64,000 nucleotides of DNA, from contig JAHDHL010000022.1 in the NCBI GenBank assembly GCA_020631355.1, positions 28,705 through 92,704 of the forward strand. The letters run 5' to 3'. The stretch comes from Saprospiraceae bacterium (GTDB lineage: Bacteria > Bacteroidota > Bacteroidia > Chitinophagales > Saprospiraceae). Of the stretch, positions 16,931-24,380 are shown one piece after another (within the stretch, counting starts at the first letter, position 1; each line of letters opens with the position of its first letter). Position numbers and translations under genes: made by a program. The notes beneath the pieces were generated by a model. That model was not told the origin of the DNA. It ran no database searches and saw only the letters and a list, made by a program, of their open reading frames with translations.

Positions 16931-19579
16931 ATGAAATATTTCCTGATACTCCTCCTAACTTTCATTTGCGGCATATCCCATTCCCAAAACCTTACATTCA
17001 ACACACAATCGGCTCTCGACAATTACAATAGTAATACCTCTGTCGTAAATGGGAATCTTATCATCCACCAATCGACTGCAAGTTCTGATATCATCAATGA
17101 CATTACGGTCCTCTCAAATATCGATAGTGTATATGGCAACGTTAATATATTTGGTACGAATCTTCCGCATCTGAATAGCCTATCCGGTCTTCAATACATT
17201 GGTGGGAATATATTGATATTGGATAATGATCTCCTAACGGACGTATCAGGAATGACCAGCCTTGATTATATCGGAATGGATTTATCCATATCCTCCTGTG
17301 ATGCACTTCCTATTATTGAGGGATTCGACAATCTTACTTTTATCGGAGATGCCATGCTTGTCAGCAATAATCCCATGGTGACCGAAATCTCAGGTTTCAA
17401 TTCACTCATTGAAGTAGTGAATTATCTTACAATTGCGAGTAATGACCTCCTTGACGAAATCAATGGTTTTGTGAATCTGGTCTCGGCAGGAAGTATCTCA
17501 TTCTCAAGCAATGAGGAACTGAGTATTGTCGATGGATTCGATAATGTCAACCATACCGGACTGAGTATTATCTATAACTATACCCTCGATACGATTCACG
17601 GATTTGAAAATCTGACCTATATTGACGGGCAATTGAGATTGAATAGCAATGCCTTTACAACCTATCCATTATTCAATCAACTAGATACCATTTCAGGTGA
17701 CCTATGGCTCAGTTTCAGTAATAGCATCACCCATCTGAATGATTTCTCCAATCTGGAATACGTTGGAGGAGACCTTATCATACATGACAATCCCAACCTG
17801 ACTGACTGTTGTGGAATTCAGCACCTGATCCATCAGCCGAATGCTCTCGGAGGAGTTACGGATATTTATAACAACCCAACGGAATGCAGTTCAGCCAATG
17901 ATATACTTTCTTCTGAAAACTGTCCATTACCTACCATTACCGGCCTACTCTATTGGGATGATAATGGAAATAAAATATATGATTCCGGAGAGTTATTACT
18001 GGATGGAAGTGTATGGACAATACCAGAGCAACAAAATATTTACAGTAACAATGGACAATTCGAATTATTTCTGGATTCAGGGCAATACATACTGAGTTAC
18101 GATACGATTCCTAATTGGGTACTCCATACGGATTCAACCGAATATCACTTATCCATTCAGGATTCATCGGTACTTGGGGGATATGATTTCGGATTCCATC
18201 CCAGTGATACTTTCGACATGATGGCAGCTAATATTGTTCCCGCCCTAGCTGTTTGTGATCAGTTGGTAGCGTTCAATTTCCTTTGGGAAAATACAGGTAC
18301 AACCTTTTTGGATGGAACTGTTACGATAACATTGGATTCCATGATCCAAGGTGTTGATTTTGGTAATTCCACCCCTGATGTTTCCATCCATCCCTATCAA
18401 TTCCAATGGAATATCCAAGAGCTTCCACCTTTCCAAGGAGAACAGAAAACGATATACCTTCAAATTCCCGGCATTACGGAGGATTTTGGTTTGGGGGACT
18501 CCATCATGGTGAGTATGGATATCCAGTATGGTTCAGAATCGACAATAACGGATAGTACCACAGTGGATTGGGTATCACCGATACTCTGTGCATATGACCC
18601 GAATGACAAGTTGGTATCGCCTGATAGAATCGAAGCCGGAAATCCCTTGTTTCCGGACGAACCCATAACCTATACCGTCCGATTCCAGAATACCGGCAAC
18701 TATTTCGCAACCGATGTCATCATCAGGGATACATTATCCGAGTATCTGGATCTGACCGCTTTCAGATTATTAGGAAGTAGTCATCCCAATTCGCTTTCCA
18801 TCTCATTTGAAAATGAACACATCATTGAATTTTCATTCATTGATATCATGCTACCGGATAGTACGATGGATTTTGAGGGAAGCCAGGGTTATGTGAGCTT
18901 TAGTATCCAACCTTATCCAGGTACCAATCCGAATACAATCATAGAAAATACAGCACATATCTATTTCGATTCGAATCCTGCCATCGTTACGAATACGCCT
19001 ATGCTGACTTATGTGGAAAGTTATGAACTACCCACCCTATTTTCACAAGGTTGTGATTCTGTCCTTTGGAATGGGGAATACCTTTATGAGCATTCACTGG
19101 AATTAGATAGTACGGGTATCTACGGAGGATACTGGATAACACCCAATTTGATTGAGGTATACGAAAGTCAGGATACCAGTATTCTGGATACAATCCTCAT
19201 TGGAGAAGAATATGTTCTTCCTGATGGTCAGATAGTGAGTATGGGGGGAACCTATACCAGTCTGTTCCAAACTTCGGAAGGATGTGATAGCATCATCACA
19301 ACCATACTGGAAGTTTCTACCAGTACGACTACGGCCAACACCTATTCCCCTGCATTGATTTATCCGAATCCTACCAAGAATCTGTTCCTTATCGATACCA
19401 AAAGCCAAGGGTTTGTGGATGAAGTAGTGATATACGATGCTTTGGCGAGGGTGCAATACCAGAATAAGGTCCAAGGTTCGTTACAAATCAATACGGAGAA
19501 TTGGTCTACGGGTATATATCAGATAATATTACTCAAGGATGGCATTGTCCTACAACACGAACATCTGATCAGGTATTGA
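16931..19579 (+). CDS. secreted receptor-L/LRR-like protein with DUF7619-type and T9SS domains
   Basis: The 882-residue protein has a signal peptide (MKYFLILLLTFICGISHSQ). Residues about 40-310 are leucine-rich repeats of the receptor-L type (LQYIGGNILILDNDLLTDVS, FDNLTFIGDAMLVSNNPMVT, LEYVGGDLIIHDNPNLTDCC). A short SdrD-B-like segment follows (GLLYWDDNGNKIYDSGE). Next comes a large conserved region around 550-690 with CAYDPNDKLVSPDR, ITYTVRFQNTGNYFATDVII and IENTAHIYFDSNPAIVTNTP, the DUF7619 signature of Bacteroidota surface proteins. The C-terminal sorting domain is IYPNPTKNLFLID...STGIYQIILLKDG. Likely an adhesin or surface-binding protein. Confidence 0.85.
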   Translation: MKYFLILLLTFICGISHSQNLTFNTQSALDNYNSNTSVVNGNLIIHQSTASSDIINDITVLSNIDSVYGNVNIFGTNLPHLNSLSGLQYIGGNILILDNDLLTDVSGMTSLDYIGMDLSISSCDALPIIEGFDNLTFIGDAMLVSNNPMVTEISGFNSLIEVVNYLTIASNDLLDEINGFVNLVSAGSISFSSNEELSIVDGFDNVNHTGLSIIYNYTLDTIHGFENLTYIDGQLRLNSNAFTTYPLFNQLDTISGDLWLSFSNSITHLNDFSNLEYVGGDLIIHDNPNLTDCCGIQHLIHQPNALGGVTDIYNNPTECSSANDILSSENCPLPTITGLLYWDDNGNKIYDSGELLLDGSVWTIPEQQNIYSNNGQFELFLDSGQYILSYDTIPNWVLHTDSTEYHLSIQDSSVLGGYDFGFHPSDTFDMMAANIVPALAVCDQLVAFNFLWENTGTTFLDGTVTITLDSMIQGVDFGNSTPDVSIHPYQFQWNIQELPPFQGEQKTIYLQIPGITEDFGLGDSIMVSMDIQYGSESTITDSTTVDWVSPILCAYDPNDKLVSPDRIEAGNPLFPDEPITYTVRFQNTGNYFATDVIIRDTLSEYLDLTAFRLLGSSHPNSLSISFENEHIIEFSFIDIMLPDSTMDFEGSQGYVSFSIQPYPGTNPNTIIENTAHIYFDSNPAIVTNTPMLTYVESYELPTLFSQGCDSVLWNGEYLYEHSLELDSTGIYGGYWITPNLIEVYESQDTSILDTILIGEEYVLPDGQIVSMGGTYTSLFQTSEGCDSIITTILEVSTSTTTANTYSPALIYPNPTKNLFLIDTKSQGFVDEVVIYDALARVQYQNKVQGSLQINTENWSTGIYQIILLKDGIVLQHEHLIRY

Positions 19580-19584
19580 TAAAA

Positions 19585-19619
19585 AATAAGGTCTATGATA
19601 TCTTATCACAGACCTTATT
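19585..19619 (+). terminator. hairpin terminator after the LRR-like gene
   Basis: Stem AATAAGGTCT / AGACCTTATT with an inner TGATA/TATCA arm, placed 6 bases after the stop codon. Confidence 0.7.
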
Positions 19620-19633
19620 ATCACATCAAAAAC

Positions 19634-19693
19634 AAAAAACCAAGTCACCATCACAACAGACTGGATTTCAGCCTGACTAAGATGGTCCTCGGT
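19634..19693 (-). terminator. Rho-independent terminator of structured RNA copy A
   Basis: On the minus strand the arms ACCGAGGACCATC and GATGGTGACTTGGT pair around a 28-base loop. They are followed by TTTTTTGTTTTTG (the A-run at 19627-19639 on the plus strand). Confidence 0.7.
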
Positions 19694-20147
19694 TCATAGT
19701 TGCATCAGGAACCATACTTGGATTTCATTGAGATTATTTCGCATACGCACAAAATGGCATTCATCCAATGAAGAATGTGTCATTTTAAAAAAGCGATGCT
19801 ACAAAGTCATAATCCTCATATTGGAAAATTTAGTTTTTTCTCCACCAATCCCTTAGGATTGGTTCCCTAGTTATTGGGAACTATTTCGGTTATAAGAGTG
19901 TGTGTCTTATTCAAAACCCATATGACAAAGTAACATCTGAAGCAAGTAGAGTGGCTCATTGTGCGTAGGACAATTTACATCTTGAATGCTTAGCCAACCC
20001 TTTGAGAGCTGCAATTTCTTTTGTTTCGTTTTGTTTCCTGCATCCTAGTAACAGGGATTCCATTTGTTTGCAGCCACCCTACCCGCTTCTCTGCCATCAC
20101 CTTTGTTTCAATGACATTGTAAAGCTAAGGCGATAGGTTAGTAAGAC
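19634..20147 (-). ncRNA. structured RNA, copy A of a tandem paralogous pair (undescribed family)
   Basis: This ~515-base stretch has no protein gene and aligns over its whole length with copy B (20273-20797). I place it on the minus strand because both copies end there with a hairpin plus T-run and begin after a shared ATTTG. Helices, in RNA order: P1 pairs 20072-20082 with 19946-19956. P2 pairs 19921-19937 with 19795-19811. P3 is a hairpin at 19863-19880 (TTCCC/GGGAA). P4 is at 19845-19862 (CCAATCC/GGATTGG). P5 is at 19751-19786, and last comes the terminator hairpin. In P2, P4 and P5 the sequence differs from copy B but pairing is kept. A nearly invariant core is 19917-19985. I saw no motif of RNase P, tmRNA, SRP RNA or group I/II introns. 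Ends are estimates. Confidence 0.75.
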
Positions 20148-20272
20148 CATTTACAAATAAATTAATTATATCCAAAATTTGGGTATAATTAATATTATTA
20201 AGTGCTGATTTACAATTTTTTATTTATTCTGAAATATCCAAAATATAAAACAACAGCTTCATTTTCCTAAAG

Positions 20273-20338
20273 AAAAAAATGAACCAAGTCACCATACAAC
20301 ACTCTAACATTCGCCTAACAAAAATGGTACTTGGTTCA
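20273..20338 (-). terminator. Rho-independent terminator of structured RNA copy B
   Basis: On the minus strand GAACCAAGTACCAT pairs with ATGGTGACTTGGTTC (one bulged base), followed by ATTTTTTTCTTT. Confidence 0.8.
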
Positions 20339-20797
20339 TCGTATCTTAATGGATCAGTCATATATCTTTTGGACATATTCTGCATACATGTATACACGAA
20401 AGGGAATATCCATTGCTCGCAATGTGATATTCCAAAAAGTGATGTTACTCTATCATAATTCTCATGTCGGAATCCCTTAGTTTCTTTCCACCTGACCTGT
20501 ACGGGTCGGTCCCTAGTGACTGGGAACTATTTCGGTTCTTAGAATGTGTGTTTTGTTCATTAACCCATATGATAAAGTAACATCTGGAGTAAGTAGAGTG
20601 GCTCGGTGTGCGTATGATAATTTACATCTTGATTCAATTCTTTAAAATTTGCTCGCACCAGAGCGCTAAAATTTAATTGCTTTATTTTGTTTATTAGCTA
20701 TTATGGCTTTCTTAGTTTACAGCCACTCTACATAACTCTTACGCCATTCCTGTTAGTTTCAATGACAATCCAAAGATATGGGCTAATCAAGTTTAAA
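20273..20797 (-). ncRNA. structured RNA, copy B of the pair (undescribed family)
   Basis: This is the second copy, about 525 bases, separated from copy A by about 125 AT-rich bases. P1 is an 11-bp perfect helix (20721-20731 with 20593-20603). P2 is a 17-bp long-range helix with one G-U (20568-20584 with 20441-20457). P3 is at 20510-20525 and P4 at 20492-20509 (CTGACC/GGTCGG). P5 is a nearly perfect 14-bp hairpin at 20403-20433 (GGAATATC/GATATTCC outer, CATTGC/GCAATG inner). It ends in a strong hairpin plus T7. The most conserved core is 20563-20633. The start lies just after a conserved ATTTG (minus strand, 20804-20808) that could be a -7 box, although no full promoter is convincing. It is divergent from the 480-residue protein gene that starts at 20897. 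Confidence 0.75.
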
Positions 20798-20896
20798 ACA
20801 TTCACAAATTCCAAAATAATATCCGTACTTTAGATACATATTTCATATCAAATACTTCATTATCAATTATTTATAAAAATTTAATATCCCATAATT

Positions 20897-22339
20897 TTGA
20901 AAAAAGCATCCTTATTACAAGAGTGGATTATTCATTTCAACACAAAAAAAGCATGGAGGCATGTATCCGAGTGTGCCCAGCTTTCCATACTGGGAGCCAG
21001 ACCCATTACCAAAAGTATCATTACGGCGATATCCAAGCATACTTCCATCAGGCCCTCAATGGCAAAAGATAAAGATGTCCTGAGTAAACACCTTGGGATT
21101 GACATCTCAGAAAATGACTGGAAACGCCTACAGACCGAAATACCAAGGATTTGTTCATATGCAGTTAAAATCATGCAAATGGACGAAAACCCTATTCCCA
21201 GTGACCTGGAGCTCCAATATTATTACATGTCAAATGATATGGAGAAGCATCTCGACATGAGTAAGAAAAAGAATGAGAAGCAGATTATCCAAGCACCAGT
21301 CGAACATCATTACTATGGCCTTTATCTTACCAGATTCAGGGAACTCGAACTGTTTGACAGGAGGAACAAGAATTACAGACAGGGGATGACCGACCTTAGC
21401 CAGTGGGAAGAAGCCATCAATATGTTCCATTATGAGAATAGGTTACGAGTATTGACTGAAATAGCCAATAGGTCCGGTTTTAGCGGCAATAATCAGATGA
21501 CAACAGAGCATCAACAATGGCAAGCATCCATTCCGAGGCAATATATCGAACAACATCCACAAGTCAGGTATTACCATTTGGTTTATGGCATGATCTCTAA
21601 TGAATCGGAGCATAATTTCATGCAGTTGCTTCAGGAATTGAAAAAGCAGGATTATAGCAAAATCACTATCTCCTATTCACATGTTCTTTATCAGTATCTC
21701 TCCGCTTTCTGTAGTAGGATGATTGGGAAAGGACATCACAAATACCATCAGTACTATGTGCAGGTCAATCAATTGATGATGGAAAAGGGATTATTATTGG
21801 AAATGGGATATATCCCACCCTACAAATTGGAAAACATTACCAAGTCCGCACTGGAATCAGGAGACTTGGACTGGGCAGAGGAATTCTTCCAAACCCATAA
21901 AATCAAATTAGCAAAACCAGTGGATAACCGATTGGTGACCTTTTGTAATGCCCTGATACAGTTCTATAGCAAGCAATACCAAAAAGCCAATGCTATCCTA
22001 TCCACACTTCCGCACATCAAGGATGACCTGAGTCAGATGAGTTCTCATTATATGCTTTTATTGACCTATATCATTCTTGGAGATGATGATGAAGCGGAAA
22101 GATTACATTCCAATCTTAAGACAATGGTCTACAGGAAAAAGGATAGCATATCCCCTACTTACTTCGAACACCTGAAAACCGGACTATCATATGCCTTGAG
22201 AATCATGTATCCCAAGGATTATAATTTCAGGAAACATTATGAGTCCCTACTTGAAGAACTGAAAGCCGAGGACAACTTCAAGGATAAGAATTGGCTCGTT
22301 ATGACTTTGGAAAAAAAGTTGGGGAAGCATATTGCCTAA
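20897..22339 (+). CDS. unknown 480-residue helical repeat protein
   Basis: I do not recognise the family. The protein has no signal peptide or membrane segment and is mostly helical. The second half (about 200-480) shows TPR-like helix pairs, for example LALESGDLDWAEEFFQTH-type and YSKQYQKANAILSTLPHIKD motifs followed by LLLTYIILGDDDEAERL. The frame begins with TTG at 20897 (MKKASLLQEW); no in-frame ATG occurs before about residue 54, so TTG is the likely start. It is divergent from structured RNA copy B, whose 5' end is about 100 bases upstream. A terminator hairpin overlaps its stop codon. A regulatory or scaffold role is possible but unproven. Confidence 0.7.
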   Translation: MKKASLLQEWIIHFNTKKAWRHVSECAQLSILGARPITKSIITAISKHTSIRPSMAKDKDVLSKHLGIDISENDWKRLQTEIPRICSYAVKIMQMDENPIPSDLELQYYYMSNDMEKHLDMSKKKNEKQIIQAPVEHHYYGLYLTRFRELELFDRRNKNYRQGMTDLSQWEEAINMFHYENRLRVLTEIANRSGFSGNNQMTTEHQQWQASIPRQYIEQHPQVRYYHLVYGMISNESEHNFMQLLQELKKQDYSKITISYSHVLYQYLSAFCSRMIGKGHHKYHQYYVQVNQLMMEKGLLLEMGYIPPYKLENITKSALESGDLDWAEEFFQTHKIKLAKPVDNRLVTFCNALIQFYSKQYQKANAILSTLPHIKDDLSQMSSHYMLLLTYIILGDDDEAERLHSNLKTMVYRKKDSISPTYFEHLKTGLSYALRIMYPKDYNFRKHYESLLEELKAEDNFKDKNWLVMTLEKKLGKHIA

Positions 22340-22353
22340 GCAATACCTTCCCC
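22321..22353 (+). terminator. hairpin straddling the stop codon
   Basis: GGGGAAG pairs with CTTCCCC and TATTGC with GCAATA around a CTAA loop that contains the last bases of the stop region. No strong T-run follows. Confidence 0.55.
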
Positions 22354-22525
22354 ATATTGGACGATTAGAACTATGTAACCGGCTACCCTTCTTCTTCCTG
22401 CTCACCAAGACCAATTTTGTAGTAGGGATACACTCAGAAGCTATTGTTTCATTTGGGCCAGAGTCCCCGAGCAGGCATCTCGATAGTTACCAATCATCCG
22501 TGTTCAAACCAATCTTATTCCAATC

Positions 22526-22858
22526 TTATCGAATGAAAACCGTGTCATTAAACCCTCCACTCGTACTGATGACCGTTGCATCGTAGCTTCCCGGTGACAA
22601 GTGGGAAACGGTACCGCTACAAGAGGACAGGTTACATCCCTTGATGACATGTACATTGCCAGAACCACTCACAAGGATGATTTCCAGAATCTTATCCTCT
22701 AGGTCATCAGATGTGGCCGTCAGATTTTGTCCTTCCACGACGACTGTTCCTCCTCCTGAGAATGACATCGTTTCGGGTGTGTGGTTAATAGTATATGCTC
22801 CTGCTAGGCTAAAGGATGCCAGGGTCAGCAATGCTGACCATAAAAAGTTGAGTTTCAT
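22526..22858 (-). CDS. small secreted protein, paralogue of the one at 27605-27934
   Basis: From the ATG at 22858 the product is 110 residues with a signal peptide (MKLNFLWSALLTLASFSLAGA). A GTG one codon upstream is an alternative start. The mature part looks all-beta: TVVVEGQNLTATSDDLEDK, ILEIILVSGSGNVHVIKGC, then LSPGSYDATVISTSGGFNDT. The last third aligns with the 27605-27934 protein (GCNLSSCSGTVSHLSPGSYDA versus GCGSNQCSTDVSRIPEGTYHV, both ending NDTVF). No named family is recognised. Two conserved cysteines next to each other in the shared segment could form a disulfide. It is convergent with the 480-residue protein. Confidence 0.65.
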   Translation of the reverse strand: MKLNFLWSALLTLASFSLAGAYTINHTPETMSFSGGGTVVVEGQNLTATSDDLEDKILEIILVSGSGNVHVIKGCNLSSCSGTVSHLSPGSYDATVISTSGGFNDTVFIR

Positions 22859-22861
22859 CAC

Positions 22862-23431
22862 ATTTTATTTTCGAATTAGTTAATGTGTGAAGTAGGAGAT
22901 CTCTTGTTTCACTTTGTCTGTTCCAAATGGGTTGTTATCATCACCCATTCTTTTGGTGCACAGGACAAATATTTGAATAAAAACAGCTTGTTTTCCGGGA
23001 AAAGGGAACGAACGGTCAAAACGAGGGAATGAACGGGAAATGCCATCCAAGGACATAAAATGACAGAGAAAACCAGTCCGCATTCGGTCAAGGCAACCAC
23101 CACAAAGCCAACCTGTGTCAGTGTACATCCACTTGGAAAAAGTGTTATATGAATCTTAAAACCAAAGCATGATGCTCTAAATTCCAAGAGTTTATCTCTA
23201 TCTTCGAAACAAATAATAAGACGTATTCACAAATAAAGAAACTCAATGATTATCGCAATCCATACAATCTCCAATCCTATTCATCTTTCATGATGCATAA
23301 TCGACCGTTCGTGGTCCTTGATTGACCACTCGATACTTTTTCTGTCGTAGGATGGAGTCTTTGAGGTAATTTCGTTCTGAAGAAGTCCAAAGGACTTCGA
23401 TTGGATTAAGGACGATAAATTTATAAGCATG
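22862..23431. other. 570-base gene-free region with hairpins
   Basis: The region must hold the divergent promoters for the genes at 22858 (minus) and 23432 (plus). I see two hairpins. GTGGTC-CTTGATT-GACCAC lies at 23311-23329, with outer ATCGA/TCGAT arms, and is followed by a T-run at 23336-23340. GAAGTCC-AAA-GGACTTC lies at 23382-23398, 33 bases before the downstream ATG. Minus-strand open frames here have no family features. No tRNA or repeat was noticed. Confidence 0.5.
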
Positions 23432-23818
23432 ATGAATCAACTACAGGTACAATCCGAATGGGTCGACAACCTGCTCTCCCTCAAGGTAGGGACACAGTGC
23501 AGGGGAGCCATTCATCTTACACAAGTAGACCACGAACTCACCGTACATGCTGCCGACCCGGTAGAAGGGTATGACTATTACTGCGAAGTATTACTGAGTA
23601 TTTTTTGTGATAATGAATCGCCTGATTCTAATCTACATTCCGTAGAAACGGAAATCTATAGGATTAAGGACAAAGATGTGAGAATGCAATTTTCCATCGA
23701 GGATTTCGGAACCCAACATTGGACACTCAAATTCATTTTCAGACAAGACACCAAAGGAACACCCATCCATTTTGCGGATACCCATATCATGATATATTCA
23801 CCAAAGTCTAGCAAATAA
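23432..23818 (+). CDS. unknown small cytoplasmic protein, first of a related pair
   Basis: The 128-residue product (ATG at 23432; another ATG lies one codon upstream) has no signal peptide. It seems beta-rich: NLLSLKVGTQCRGAIHLTQV, YDYYCEVLLSIFCDN, then FSIEDFGTQHWTLKFIFRQD. The EDFGTQHWTLKF segment lines up with DDFGAKKWELTL in the next gene, so the two are probably distant paralogues of the same fold. I recognise no family. The next gene begins 28 bases downstream, so they are likely cotranscribed, with a common terminator at 24256-24286. A hairpin in the leader could regulate the pair. Confidence 0.65.
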   Translation: MNQLQVQSEWVDNLLSLKVGTQCRGAIHLTQVDHELTVHAADPVEGYDYYCEVLLSIFCDNESPDSNLHSVETEIYRIKDKDVRMQFSIEDFGTQHWTLKFIFRQDTKGTPIHFADTHIMIYSPKSSK

Positions 23819-23846
23819 TCTGATTAATTCATAAAACAAAACTAAA

Positions 23847-24239
23847 ATGCAAGAAAAGAAAATGGTATCGACAGGCTACCACTGGAATGAAAAAGGAGAA
23901 TTAATCCTGGAGGTCCTTGCCACCAAATCATTCGGGGATAGCGTCCTGACCCAAATGAACATCAAGCCCCCCCTGAATCTTCCTTTTGAGGAGGATGCAA
24001 AGGAAAAGGCTGAGGTATTTTTCCAGGCAGACCACATCGCCTACAAGGCCATGGCTCCAATCAAAGGGGCATTTTACAAGAATCCATTCTCTAAGGAACC
24101 GTATCACAAGGACGATTTCGGAGCCAAGAAATGGGAACTTACCCTAACTGTACATGTGGACTTCAACGAAGACCCCGTAAGAGGTGGTGGTGATGAACCG
24201 CGTGAGAGAACTGTCATTCTTGTTCGTTCAAGCGGATAA
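23847..24239 (+). CDS. unknown small cytoplasmic protein, second of a related pair
   Basis: The 130-residue protein starts MQEKKMVSTGYHWNEKGEL with no signal peptide. It shares with the preceding gene the DFG-x2-x-W-x-L motif (KDDFGAKKWELTLTVHVDF) and a similar length, which suggests a beta-sandwich-like fold. The C-terminal part has a Gly/Arg-rich loop (VRGGGDEPRERTVILVRS). Function is unknown. It ends at a strong terminator 17 bases after the stop, and the sensor kinase gene starts 141 bases later. Confidence 0.65.
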   Translation: MQEKKMVSTGYHWNEKGELILEVLATKSFGDSVLTQMNIKPPLNLPFEEDAKEKAEVFFQADHIAYKAMAPIKGAFYKNPFSKEPYHKDDFGAKKWELTLTVHVDFNEDPVRGGGDEPRERTVILVRSSG

Positions 24240-24255
24240 GAAACATATGGGAATA

Positions 24256-24286
24256 CAAGGGAACAAGTGGGTTGCTTGTTCCCTTG
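24256..24286 (+). terminator. hairpin terminator of the small-protein pair
   Basis: A perfect 12-bp stem CAAGGGAACAAG / CTTGTTCCCTTG with a 7-base loop. Confidence 0.75.
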
Positions 24287-24380
24287 CCTCCTATTAAGAA
24301 ATCCCACGAAAAACATCACCCCATATGGCACAACATCCCTCTAAATGACTTTCCTCTATTCTTCATAAAAAGCATTGGCC

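Noticed and set aside
19634..20797. The two repeated stretches as insertion-sequence remnants or MITEs
   Set aside because: There are no terminal inverted repeats with target duplications, and the pattern of kept pairing with changed sequence plus a terminator in each copy fits RNA genes better.
19634..20797. The two copies as RNase P RNA, tmRNA, SRP RNA or group II intron remnants
   Set aside because: I could not find the conserved cores of these RNAs (for example the P4 strands of RNase P, the tRNA-like ends of tmRNA, or intron domain V) on either strand. A covariance search would settle this.
22880..23187. Minus-strand open frames of 82 and 92 codons upstream of the small secreted protein
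   Set aside because: They overlap each other in different frames, show no domain pattern and sit where promoters are expected.
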